Shown here: positions 27,452 through 35,954 of the stretch, one piece after another
How positions within the stretch are numbered: the first letter of the stretch is position 1
Layout: each line of letters begins with the position of its first letter
Origin: Bradyrhizobium sp. CER78
Lineage (GTDB): Bacteria; Pseudomonadota; Alphaproteobacteria; Rhizobiales; Xanthobacteraceae
DNA length: 64,000 bases
Direction of reading: 5' to 3'
NCBI RefSeq assembly: GCF_029846235.1
Contig: NZ_JARVWP010000013.1
Coordinates: forward strand, 62,001-126,000
Translations under genes and position numbers: made by a program
The notes under the pieces: generated by a model
Seen by the model: the letters and a program-made list of their open reading frames with translations, nothing else
The model's database searches: none
Told to the model about the DNA's origin: nothing

Positions 27452-29095
27452 ATGTCTACCTCTGCATCCCCGAAACTCGCGGAATCGACCGCCGTCAACG
27501 AGGCCATCAAGGCGCGGATGGCGCCGAAGCAGGCAACGCAGGCCGCGCCTGTCGACATCACCGCCAATCCCGTGGCCAAGATCGTCTTCAATCCCGAAGT
27601 CACGCCGGAGGAGCGCAGCCGCCAGATCGGCGCCCTGCTCTCGCCGGACCTTGCCGAAGAGTGCAAGGCTTCGGTCAAGCAGCTCGAGGCCTACAAGGAA
27701 TATCTGGCGCAGCAGCGCACGCTGATGCAACGCAAGCTGATCGAGCTGTCGTCGACGTCTGTCTTCGCCAAGATGAAGCAGACCTTCGCGGACATGAACA
27801 AGGGCGTGCTGGACTTCCGCGAGATGATCCGGCCGCTGGTCGACAATCTCGATGCGCTCTACACGCTGCGTACCGCCGGCGACAACGTCGTGCTGGATAC
27901 CTTCGCGGAGATCGAGGAGGATCGCAAGCGTGAGGCCGATTGGGACCGCCGTACCTCGGAGGTCGAATCCCAGGCGCGGCAGGCGACCTCCGACAAGGAG
28001 ATGCTCGAGCGCGACATCGCCAAGCTGAAGACGCAGACCGGCCTGTTCGGCGGCATCAAGAAATCCGCCCAGGCCGAAATCGCGGCCAAGGAGCTCTTGA
28101 TCGCCAAGCTGATCGAAACTCTGAAGACCTCTCGCGACAAGGCGCAGGCGATCATCACGGAGAAGGCAGAGCACGACGCCAAGCAGGGCAAGTTCAAGGC
28201 CGAGAAGGACCAGGTCCGCAAGATGCTCGACATCTCCGGCCCGGAGCACGTCAAGCGCGTCGAGGGCATCATCAAGGCCGCGCTCGACTACATCGACAAG
28301 TCGCAGGTCACGGTCTCGGAGCTGCGCGACGAGCTCGGCGGGATCGAGGGGCAGGCCGATAAGCTGGTCAAGATCAACTCGCAGATGATCACGGTGGTCG
28401 CGATCCTCGACAAGGGCATCGACCTCGCCTCCGCGGCGAACAAGGAGAAGGTGCAGGCGCTGTCGACCGCGCGCGAGGGCGAGGATACCCTTGCCCGCCT
28501 CGAGCGCGAGCGGAAGAAGAACGATTTCGAGCGCCACGTCACCGCGCTGCTGGACAGCGGGCGCGGCACCAAGAAGACCGTCGCCGATCTCGAAAAGGAC
28601 GCGGTCGACGCCAACACGTTCCACGACGCCCTCGGCAAGCAGAACGTCAATTTGCGCGAGCTCTCCAGCGACGGCATCGCCAGCGTCGCCACCAGCCTGA
28701 ACACCACGATCCAGGCGCTCAACAACTCGGCGCTCAACGAAGCCTCGGAGAGCGTGCGCGATTCGATGCGGGCGATGAATGCGGTGACCGACGATGTCGC
28801 CAACAAGGAGGTGATCCGTCAGGCGCTGCAGGTCGACGAGGCCTCCAAGCGGATCATGGAGAAGGTCGAGTCGATGTCGAACATCGCCGAATCGCTGCAG
28901 GCCGCCAACAAGCTGCGCGAAGACGGGCTCTCCAACATCCAGAGCCGGCTCGGCGAGCTCAGCGATGTCACCGCCACGGTCCGCGCGCGATTGCAGGAGA
29001 GCATCGGCATGGACGCCAAGGAACCCGGCGCGTCGGCGGCTGCGGCGGCGCCGAAGCCGGTCGACGACAAGGAGATCACGTTCGGGCAGATCTGA
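27452..29095 (+). CDS. coiled-coil protein, first gene of the AAA+ trio
   Basis: A 547-residue, strongly charged, mostly alpha-helical protein with long predicted coiled coils (about 60-130, 160-330, 340-400 and 420-520). It has no signal peptide, no membrane helix and no enzyme motif. A conserved-looking stretch TGLFGGIKKSAQAEI lies near residue 195. The C-terminus is alanine/proline-rich and ends DDKEITFGQI, which could be a docking tail. Long helical scaffolds of this sort often act with an AAA+ ATPase. The ATPase gene follows after 56 bases, on the same strand. The ATG has GGAG nine bases upstream. I do not recognise the family. Confidence 0.7.
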   Translation: MSTSASPKLAESTAVNEAIKARMAPKQATQAAPVDITANPVAKIVFNPEVTPEERSRQIGALLSPDLAEECKASVKQLEAYKEYLAQQRTLMQRKLIELSSTSVFAKMKQTFADMNKGVLDFREMIRPLVDNLDALYTLRTAGDNVVLDTFAEIEEDRKREADWDRRTSEVESQARQATSDKEMLERDIAKLKTQTGLFGGIKKSAQAEIAAKELLIAKLIETLKTSRDKAQAIITEKAEHDAKQGKFKAEKDQVRKMLDISGPEHVKRVEGIIKAALDYIDKSQVTVSELRDELGGIEGQADKLVKINSQMITVVAILDKGIDLASAANKEKVQALSTAREGEDTLARLERERKKNDFERHVTALLDSGRGTKKTVADLEKDAVDANTFHDALGKQNVNLRELSSDGIASVATSLNTTIQALNNSALNEASESVRDSMRAMNAVTDDVANKEVIRQALQVDEASKRIMEKVESMSNIAESLQAANKLREDGLSNIQSRLGELSDVTATVRARLQESIGMDAKEPGASAAAAAPKPVDDKEITFGQI

Positions 29096-29151
29096 GCTTG
29101 CTTCCCGGACCGGCAATGCCGGTCCGGGCCTTCCCGCGTGCAGCCTGACCG

Positions 29152-31365
29152 ATGGACATCCCCATGGCCGACAATTTTCTGATCGCCGGCAGCGACATGC
29201 TCGCCAACCGGAAGAACTTCAAGCTGGTTGGCCGCGCGGAGAAGTTCGAGGAACTGTGCACTATCCTCACGCGGATGGAAGCCAACAGCGTGATCGTCTC
29301 CGGCCCGAGCGGCGTCGGCATCACTACGCTGGCGCTGGCTCTGCAGGCCCGCAAGGCCGACGCCGACGCGCCGTTCGACATCGTCAACAAGCGGCTGTTC
29401 TGGCTCGACACCGACGGCCTGTTCGGGCTCGGCGACAACGACGCCATCGTCAAGCAGTTCAAGGCGATCTTCGCCATCCTGAACCGCACCCCCGACAGCG
29501 TCCTGATTGTCGAGGATACGCTCGATCTGATCGACGCGCTGCGCAACAGCGGGCTGATGCACATCGTCAACGCGTTGACGGCGATGGTGAAGGCGAAGAA
29601 GACGCAGGTCTTCCTCGAGGTGCGCGAGGCCGACCTGACCCAGGTCCTCAAGTGCCATTCCGATTTCCGCGATCATTTCACGCTGATGGATCTGACCGAG
29701 CCGGCCGGCGCCGAGCTCGAGGAGATCGCGTTGCACGGCGCGAAAGATCTCGAAGAGAGCTACGAGGTCCGGATCGATCCGGCGGCGGTCAAGGCCGCCA
29801 TCGACATGACGAGCAAGTATCGCTCGCTCGACACCGGGCTCACCGCGGCGCAGCCCGCCCGCACCCGCACCCTGCTCGATCGCGGCATGGCGCGCTATCT
29901 GCTGCGGGCGCATTCGACGCCGCCGCTGCTCGCGGAGCTCGAGGCGGAGCTGGCGCGTCTCACCGCCAGCGGAGCCCCGCCCGGCAGCGAAGCAAAGGCC
30001 GCCGCCGTGCGCGCCGCGATCGCGCGCCACAAGGCCGAGTTCGCGGAATACCAGGCCAGGATCAAGGGCTACTACGCGGCGCAACGCGAGGGCGAGAAGT
30101 CGATCGCGCATATGGAGGCGCAACTGCGCACCCTCGAGGACGAGGAGAAAAAGCGGCACCTCGACGAGCCCGCCGGCAAGGCCTCCGCCGGCGATGCCGA
30201 CTTCGACCTGATCGCCAGGGCGTCCGGCTATGCGACGCCCGAGATTCTCCAGCTGCGCGGCGACATCGCGCGGACCCAGGCGGCCGTCGACGAGAACCGG
30301 GTGAGGTACAAGGCCGTCACCAAGGAGATCAACGACCGGCTGCTGTTCACCGCTGACATGGTGATCGACGAGTTCTCGCTGATCTCCGGCATCGATGCCT
30401 CCAAGCTCAAGCAGAACGACGCCGTCAAGCTGCTCAACCTGCACGGCTCGCTGAAGCGGCGCGTGTTCGGTCAGGACGACGTGCTCGACCACGTCGATCG
30501 CGCGGTCAAGGTCTGGCGGCGGGGGCGGCGCACCGACCGGCCGCTGCCGTTCCTGTTCTGCGGCGCCAGCGGCGTCGGCAAGACCGAGGTCGCCAAGGGG
30601 CTGGCGGAAGCGCTGTTCGACACCGACAAGGCGTTGAACCGCTACGACATGGGCGAGTTCATGGAGAAGAACGACGTCACCAAGCTGATTGGCGCGCCTC
30701 CGGGCTATGACGGCTTCGCGGCCGGCGGCGAGATGACCAATTCGGTGCGGGCCAATCCGTATCAGGTCATGCTGTGGGACGAAATCGAGAAAGCTCACCC
30801 CGACATCTTCAACATCTGCCTCAACATCCTCGACGACGGGCGTTGCCGCGACAATCTCGGCCGCAAGGTCGAGTTCGGCGATGTGGTGATGCCGATGACC
30901 ACCAATATCGGTGCGGATCATGCGCTGCGGGTCGGCCCCGGTCCCGGCGATCTGAGCCAGGAAGAAGCCTATGAGCTCACCATCCGCGACCTGAAGAAGG
31001 CGTTCCGGACCGAATTCCTGAACCGCTTCGAGGGACGCGAGAACATCATCCTGTTCCACAAGCTCAACATGGACACGATCGAGAAGATCGTGTTCCGCGA
31101 AATCTCGCGCATCAACGCCTTCTACGCGGCGCAATCGATCGAGGTGCGCTTCCCGGAGGCCGAGCTGCGCGAGTTCTGCGACAAGACCTATTCGCCCGAG
31201 ATCGGCGCCCGCGGCCTGCCGGGGCGGATCAAACGCATCGAGGCCATGATCGTCGACAAGACGATGGCGGACCCCGCCTTCACCGGCACGCTCGACATCG
31301 GCTTCGATGCGACGAGCCGCCATTTCACGTCGAGCTGGATCCCCCATGACCGAAAAGCCGCATGA
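29152..31365 (+). CDS. ClpB-like AAA+ ATPase with two AAA domains
   Basis: A 737-residue protein organised like Hsp100 unfoldases: AAA domain 1 (about 25-200), a helical middle region with coiled coil (about 265-400), AAA domain 2 (about 430-650) and a C-terminal small domain. In domain 1 Walker A is GPSGVGITT (51-59), where the ATP-binding lysine is isoleucine, so this domain may bind ATP poorly. Domain 2 has a canonical Walker A (GASGVGKTE, 471-479), Walker B (LWDEIEKAHP), a sensor-1 segment MTTNIG and an arginine finger in FLNRFEGR. The ClpB N-domain is missing. It lies between a coiled-coil protein and a membrane protein. The start is ATG 29152 or ATG 29164. Confidence 0.85.
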   Translation: MDIPMADNFLIAGSDMLANRKNFKLVGRAEKFEELCTILTRMEANSVIVSGPSGVGITTLALALQARKADADAPFDIVNKRLFWLDTDGLFGLGDNDAIVKQFKAIFAILNRTPDSVLIVEDTLDLIDALRNSGLMHIVNALTAMVKAKKTQVFLEVREADLTQVLKCHSDFRDHFTLMDLTEPAGAELEEIALHGAKDLEESYEVRIDPAAVKAAIDMTSKYRSLDTGLTAAQPARTRTLLDRGMARYLLRAHSTPPLLAELEAELARLTASGAPPGSEAKAAAVRAAIARHKAEFAEYQARIKGYYAAQREGEKSIAHMEAQLRTLEDEEKKRHLDEPAGKASAGDADFDLIARASGYATPEILQLRGDIARTQAAVDENRVRYKAVTKEINDRLLFTADMVIDEFSLISGIDASKLKQNDAVKLLNLHGSLKRRVFGQDDVLDHVDRAVKVWRRGRRTDRPLPFLFCGASGVGKTEVAKGLAEALFDTDKALNRYDMGEFMEKNDVTKLIGAPPGYDGFAAGGEMTNSVRANPYQVMLWDEIEKAHPDIFNICLNILDDGRCRDNLGRKVEFGDVVMPMTTNIGADHALRVGPGPGDLSQEEAYELTIRDLKKAFRTEFLNRFEGRENIILFHKLNMDTIEKIVFREISRINAFYAAQSIEVRFPEAELREFCDKTYSPEIGARGLPGRIKRIEAMIVDKTMADPAFTGTLDIGFDATSRHFTSSWIPHDRKAA

Positions 31366-32140
31366 CGACGCCAACGCGTTGCTGGACGGCATCGACAAGA
31401 CGCTGTCCGACTTCAAGACCAAGGCCTACGAGGCCAAGAAGTCCTACGACCAGTCCGAGCTCGGGCGCGCCCATCGCGACCTGACCGTGCTCGGCCGGTT
31501 TTGGTCGCAGTTCGTCCGCTCCTGCGGATGGATCTACCTGACGCTGATCGCGCCGGTCACCTGGCGGCTCTACCGCTTCGTGCGATGGACATTCGCCGGC
31601 TACCGCTCGCTCTGGGCGCGCTGCGTCTACGCCAAGGACGCCTATGGCGATCCGGAATTCAGCAAGGCGCGCGGCGGCGTCATGATCCTGGCGACGATCG
31701 CCGTCTGCTACCTCGTCTATGGCGCGGTGACGGTCGCGGCGACCCTGCCCTGGTACCTGGCCACGGTGCGGCACGATGAGCAGCTGTATCTGTCCAATTC
31801 GCAGAACCTCTCCGGTTCGCAGACCGAAGGCCTCGAGGTCCACGAGGTCTATGGCTGCGAGACGCTGCCCTGCACCGAGCAGAACACCGTGACCTTCCGG
31901 GTGCGCTCGACCTGGTTCAACGAGCTCTGGAGCATCCTCCACCACGGTTCGCTGTTCTATCCCGGTTACGTCGCCGCCGCCGTCAGCCCGGTGCTGAACC
32001 GCTGCGTCATCACCTCCTACGGTGTCCGCCGGAAATTCCTGGTGCGATCCTGGGAGCTCTATCCCGACCTCGTGCAGGTCGAATGCATGCCGACCGGCGG
32101 AGACGGAGGCAAGGCGATCGACAACAAGGACTATCGGTAG
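31346..32140 (+). CDS. membrane protein, third gene of the AAA+ trio
   Basis: A 264-residue protein with a charged cytoplasmic start (about 1-50), two clear membrane helices (about 52-74 and 112-135) and a C-terminal part that should be outside the cytoplasm. It holds cysteines in YGCETLPC and NRCVITSYG and a hydrophobic patch (about 195-215) that could be a third helix. It could anchor the ATPase and coiled-coil protein at the inner membrane. Its ATG overlaps the ATPase stop by 20 bases, which implies tight coupling. Family unknown. Confidence 0.7.
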   Translation: MTEKPHDDANALLDGIDKTLSDFKTKAYEAKKSYDQSELGRAHRDLTVLGRFWSQFVRSCGWIYLTLIAPVTWRLYRFVRWTFAGYRSLWARCVYAKDAYGDPEFSKARGGVMILATIAVCYLVYGAVTVAATLPWYLATVRHDEQLYLSNSQNLSGSQTEGLEVHEVYGCETLPCTEQNTVTFRVRSTWFNELWSILHHGSLFYPGYVAAAVSPVLNRCVITSYGVRRKFLVRSWELYPDLVQVECMPTGGDGGKAIDNKDYR

Positions 32141-32215
32141 GTAGCGGAGTCCACCGATGCGCGAGCCATCAGTTCATCCAAGCTACGGGCCAATCTGCCG
32201 TGAGGTGGATGGAGC

Positions 32216-32330
32216 CTAAGGGACCGAGAAGTCCGTCTTCGCTTTCGCTTCGCTCAAGCTACGCCGGACACGCTTCGCCATCGTCATCTTGCGCGGCTCC
32301 GCCACGCGTAGCCCGCAAGGGCGAAGCGTG
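32216..32330. repeat. dispersed palindromic repeat
   Basis: The element contains CTTCGCT-rich segments and inverted GCCGGACACGCTTCGCC / GCGAAGCGTGG boxes. It follows the AAA+ trio and stands right before the tRNA-like sequence and integrase. Its style matches other bradyrhizobial intergenic repeats here. Confidence 0.55.
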
Positions 32331-32353
32331 GCGCCCAGGGAGGGAATCAAACG
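32329..32353 (-). other. tRNA 3'-end-like sequence, candidate attachment site
   Basis: Read on the minus strand the 25 bases match the layout of a tRNA 3' end: a T-loop-like TTTGATT, five T-stem bases CCCTC, seven acceptor bases CCTGGGC, one discriminator base and CCA. The rest of a tRNA is not found, so this is not a tRNA gene. It lies about 60 bases before a tyrosine recombinase gene, as expected for an att site. Confidence 0.4.
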
Positions 32354-32414
32354 CAACCACCGACACGAAGAACCGCTGTTTGTCCTTCGTATGGTGGCGT
32401 GAGCGCTTGGCACG

Positions 32415-33746
32415 GTGGGGGAGCTTGGCGTGCATTGGCGTCGCCTCGATGCCGAAGCGCATCTGGGCTATCGCAAAGGAAAACGGGGTGGCGTTTGGCT
32501 TGTCCGCTGGCGCAATCACCACGAAGGCGGCAATTACAAACAGGCGCCAATTGGCATCACCAATGACATCAATGACAGGCCCGCCGACGGAATTCTAACC
32601 TTTGAACAGGCCGTCAGAACGGCTCGGGAGGCGGTAGCTCGAGCCAGAACAGAAGCCGCGGCACAGGCGGCGGGCCCGGCGCCCACCGTGCGATCGGCCG
32701 TAGAAGCCTACGTCAAGGATCGAGATGCTCGAGAAAGACGCCGAACAGGTCGCGACGTCCAATCCGACGCCGGTACGAAGCTTCGGCGCTACCTCCTTGG
32801 TCAGGAAAAGCGCGGCAATCAGGAAGCTATGGACGCTGCTCCTCTCGCATCGGTGCATCTGCATGCCTTGAATGAAGCCGACTTGATAGTTTGGCGTGAG
32901 GGTTTACCGGCGGACTTAAAGGTCACTACCAAGCAGCGGTTCGTCAATGACCTCAAGGCTGCACTAAATGCCGCGTGGCCGCGGCTTTCCGCAGATCGGA
33001 AGAAACTAAACCCGGCGTTCCTCGCCATTGTGAAGGCCGGCTTTAAAGCCGAGCGGATCGATGATGATGACCTGTCGGTCGCTCGGGATAACCAGATTCT
33101 CACGGATGAGAAAGTTGGCGCGATCCTTCAGGCTGCGTGTGAAGTCGATCAGGAGCAAGGATTCGATGGCGATCTATATCGGATCATCGTATGTCTGGCC
33201 GCGACGGGCGCGCGGTATGCCCAGGTCAGGCGAATGCGCGTAGGCGACGCCCAGGTTTCTGCACGGCGTCTGATGCTGCCGGGTTCCTACAAAGGGCGTG
33301 GCGGCAACAGCGGCTCAGACCCGGTTCCAGTGGGTGACGACGTGATTGAGGTGCTTTCACCCGCAATCGTCGGGCGGCCAAGCGATGCACCTCTTTTCGA
33401 GCGGTGGATCCATGAACAGGAGCCGGGAGGTATCGCGTGGAAGAAGTCTGAACGCGGTCCGTGGAAAAGAGCCGAACTTGCACGTCCTTGGAAGGCCATT
33501 CGCGAGCGCGCCGGTATGCCGGAGGTGATCCCCTATGCTTTGCGGCACTCGAGCATCGTGCGCGGTCTCCGAAAGGGCTTGCCCATCCAACAGGTTGCCA
33601 AATTGCACAACACCTCGGTCAAAATGATCGAGCGGCATTACGCGAAATACATTGCGACCGCCTTGGAAGACCTTGCAAGGGCGGCAGTTGTGTCCCTGGT
33701 ACCGCGGCGTGATGGAAATGTGGTGTCAATGCGGAAACGCGCGTAA
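32415..33746 (+). CDS. tyrosine recombinase / integrase
   Basis: A 443-residue site-specific recombinase of the phage-integrase family, which cuts and rejoins DNA at att sites. The C-terminal catalytic domain has an arginine in ATGARYAQVRRM, the LRHSS box (H-x-x-R type, here ALRHSSIVRG), and the tyrosine nucleophile in MIERHYAKYI near the end. The SAM-like N-terminal DNA-binding part (about 65-200) includes the VNDLKAALNAA segment. The first residues may be wrong: the coding frame resembles relatives from HLGYRKG on, and no strong ribosome site was found. It marks the left side of an accessory region. A strong terminator follows. Confidence 0.85.
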   Translation: MGELGVHWRRLDAEAHLGYRKGKRGGVWLVRWRNHHEGGNYKQAPIGITNDINDRPADGILTFEQAVRTAREAVARARTEAAAQAAGPAPTVRSAVEAYVKDRDARERRRTGRDVQSDAGTKLRRYLLGQEKRGNQEAMDAAPLASVHLHALNEADLIVWREGLPADLKVTTKQRFVNDLKAALNAAWPRLSADRKKLNPAFLAIVKAGFKAERIDDDDLSVARDNQILTDEKVGAILQAACEVDQEQGFDGDLYRIIVCLAATGARYAQVRRMRVGDAQVSARRLMLPGSYKGRGGNSGSDPVPVGDDVIEVLSPAIVGRPSDAPLFERWIHEQEPGGIAWKKSERGPWKRAELARPWKAIRERAGMPEVIPYALRHSSIVRGLRKGLPIQQVAKLHNTSVKMIERHYAKYIATALEDLARAAVVSLVPRRDGNVVSMRKRA

Positions 33747-33861
33747 GGGATCGTCCTGCTATCTTGATCAAAATCATTCGTCTGGCCGTCGCGTGCGGCC
33801 GCTGGGATAGGGCGTCTGCTAGGTGATCTCCAGTCTCCCTGAATGCAATTTGTCGCTTCGC

Positions 33862-33904
33862 AAAACAGCCGGACATCAGATTGGACGTCCGGCTGTTTTT
33901 CACG
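33862..33904. terminator. bidirectional intrinsic terminator
   Basis: A 13-bp stem (AAAACAGCCGGAC/GTCCGGCTGTTTT) with a 12-base loop is followed by a T run. It lies between the integrase and the convergent small secreted protein gene and can serve both. Confidence 0.88.
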
Positions 33905-33937
33905 TCTCGATTGACCCTACGACCAATCAATTGCCAA

Positions 33938-34192
33938 TCACGGCTCGCAGGGAATGTTGCTGTCGCTCCACGGCGCGGTGGCAAATGCACCAACACGCGG
34001 AGCCGGCACACATACGCGCCCTTCAGTATCCGCGTCCGGGACGTACACAGCGCTTCGCGTCGTCTGCTGCGCGAGCGATCGGACGCTCGGCACGGTCTGC
34101 TGCGCGACCGCTCGGCTCTCGCGAGCCATTGCCGGAGCCGAGATCGTGGTGACCGCCAGCAACAGCATCGAGAGATTTTTGAGATTCGACAT
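33938..34192 (-). CDS. small secreted protein
   Basis: An 84-residue protein with a signal peptide (about 1-21, MLLLAVTTISAPAMA). The mature part is polar with two cysteines (GRVCVPAPR and NIPCEP) that may form one disulfide. The ATG at 34192 has GGAGAAC seven bases upstream, which settles the start. It faces the integrase across a terminator. The family and role are unknown. Lower GC suggests it came with the accessory region. Confidence 0.55.
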   Translation of the reverse strand: MSNLKNLSMLLLAVTTISAPAMARESRAVAQQTVPSVRSLAQQTTRSAVYVPDADTEGRVCVPAPRVGAFATAPWSDSNIPCEP

Positions 34193-34551
34193 CGATGTTC
34201 TCCATAAGTGAGTGAATGAGGGTCGGATGAGTGGACCCACTGCGAGTAGTACGTGGTTTGACGAGCGGCGGCTTTGCCTGGATTGATGACGCTTTGTCAC
34301 TTCTTGCTGTCAGCCCCACAGCGCGAATACCACTCGCAACGTGCGGCGTGGAACGCGCACATGCGACCTCAACTCTATCGCCCGGGTCCGTAGCGCTTGA
34401 TCACGATTGCCCGAAAAGCAGCCTCGCGCGACCAGATTCTAATTCCGGTAGTTAGGAAGATGCCAGAACCGTCGCAGCGCTCCATCGCATTTCGTGGTGT
34501 TTTGGTCTGTAACGCGCGAAGCGCAACGGAGGCGTCAGTGTCAGCCTCCTG
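34193..34551. other. intergenic region, no gene seen
   Basis: No gene, repeat or RNA is recognised in these 360 bases. They separate the small secreted protein gene from the truncated AraC gene and have mixed composition. Confidence 0.4.
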
Positions 34552-34824
34552 CTAAAGCTCGAGATCGGAAAAGGAGCCCGTCACTTCGTACAGTTGAGAT
34601 CTAACCGCCTGGCGATATTGGTCCGGTGCATGACCTGTCGCCTGCCGGAAGGCCCGCTTAAAATTGGCTTGGCTGGAGGAGCCGAGCGAAAGCGCAATGT
34701 CGACTATCGAGCGTTCGCAGCTTGTCAAAAGAGCTTTCGCGCGCTCAAGGCGCCTAACGCTGACGAAACGATGCGGCGTTTGCCCGGTGGCCTGCCTGAA
34801 AGCGCGTGCAAAGTGGTGTAGGCT
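34552..34824 (-). pseudogene. truncated AraC-family regulator
   Basis: Only the C-terminal DNA-binding half of an AraC protein is left: the second helix-turn-helix region with HHFARAFRQATGQTPHRF, LERAKALLTSCERSIVDIALSLG and SSQANFKRAFRQATGHAPDQYR. The ligand-binding half and the first helix are missing, and upstream in-frame codons (to 34905) are unrelated. It closely resembles the intact regulators at 51028 and 62175, so it is probably a decayed copy. Confidence 0.75.
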
Positions 34825-35022
34825 CCAGCAGCGACGCCTCTGCGTCGCGCAATCGAGGCGCCAGAAGATACCCAAGAAGTACGATTTCGATGAATTCAGG
34901 AACAAGAACGTCCTGGTCGTCTCGACTAGGTGGATCCTGCCATATTCCGCCGAACTCTGAATTAAGAGTCCTGACCACTCGGCGCCAGTTGCCCGACTGG
35001 TTTGCGGTATTGACCGTCTTGT

Positions 35023-35952
35023 CTACGCTTCGAGGGCGGGCAACACTCTTTCGATCTCACTACGCCGCGCCTCGAGAAAACTCGGGAGCTTCAAATTGCG
35101 TCCAAGCGTCTCGACCGATTCATCGACGGCGAACCCCGGAATATCAGTTGCTATTTCGAACAGAACACCGCCGGGCTCACGGAAATAGATCGAGCGGAAA
35201 TAGTTGCGATCCTTCTGCTCTGTCGGGTGTCTTTGATGTCCCGATATCAGCTTGCCCACCATCACAGCCTGCTCCGCATCATTCACCGCGCGAAAGGCGA
35301 TGTGATGCACCGAGCCGAGCCCCTGATGACCTCGTGCGATTCCCTTTTTCTCCTGGAGGTCGATCAGACAGCCCTTCGATTCGCCCGACGCAGCGAACCG
35401 GATCAGCGTTCCTTCGCGACCTACCTCGCGAAAGCCAAGAACATCGGTCAATATCGCGCCTGTCTTTTCAGTGCTATCGAGCACAAGTGTCGCGCCATGG
35501 AAACCACGGATCGCATGTTCCTGGGGAATATCGTCATTGTTCCAGGCGGGCTCGCTTTCGGCGCCGACGACCCCGACGAGCATGAGACGCATTCCGTCCG
35601 GGTCAGAGAACGGCAGGATCCGCTCGCTGAAGCGTGTCTCCATGGCTTGGCAAGCGACTCCCCTTTCAGCAAGCCGCTTCGTCCAGTAGTCGAGCGATGA
35701 TACCGGTACGCGAAAAGCGGTCTGATGGACCTCTCCGCCGCCTCGCGAACCTGCTACCGCTTTCGGCCAGACGAAAAAGGTTAGAATGGTGCCTGGACTT
35801 CCGGTCGCATCACCGAAGTAGAAGTGATAGGTCGAAGGATCGTCGAAATTGACCGTCTTCTTGACAAATCGCAGGCCGAGATCTCGCGTATAAAAGTTGA
35901 AGTTCTTGGCCGGATCACCGGCAATAGCCGTCACGTGATGGATGCCAGGCAT
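35023..35952 (-). CDS. VOC-family ring-cleaving dioxygenase (hydroquinone-dioxygenase-like)
   Basis: A 309-residue protein with two vicinal-oxygen-chelate domains (about 1-125 and 148-275), the layout of MhqO/LinE-type dioxygenases that open hydroquinone or catechol rings with Fe(II). Likely metal ligands are the histidine in GIHHVTAI, a later one in VHHIAFR and the glutamate in GGVLFEIATD. The ATG at 35952 has AAGGAGG at ideal spacing; another ATG two codons upstream overlaps the previous stop (ATGA), so the gene is coupled to the dehydrogenase gene. It is the last gene of module A and has no partner in module B. The aromatic substrate is unknown. Confidence 0.8.
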   Translation of the reverse strand: MPGIHHVTAIAGDPAKNFNFYTRDLGLRFVKKTVNFDDPSTYHFYFGDATGSPGTILTFFVWPKAVAGSRGGGEVHQTAFRVPVSSLDYWTKRLAERGVACQAMETRFSERILPFSDPDGMRLMLVGVVGAESEPAWNNDDIPQEHAIRGFHGATLVLDSTEKTGAILTDVLGFREVGREGTLIRFAASGESKGCLIDLQEKKGIARGHQGLGSVHHIAFRAVNDAEQAVMVGKLISGHQRHPTEQKDRNYFRSIYFREPGGVLFEIATDIPGFAVDESVETLGRNLKLPSFLEARRSEIERVLPALEA

Positions 35953-35954
35953 TT

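Noticed and set aside
27326..31422. Long minus-strand frames (596 and 867 codons) opposite the AAA+ trio
   Set aside because: The plus-strand ATPase motifs prove the coding strand. The minus frames show no conserved motif.
32329..32353. A complete tRNA gene
   Set aside because: Only the 3' end layout is present; no anticodon arm or D-arm was found upstream on the minus strand.
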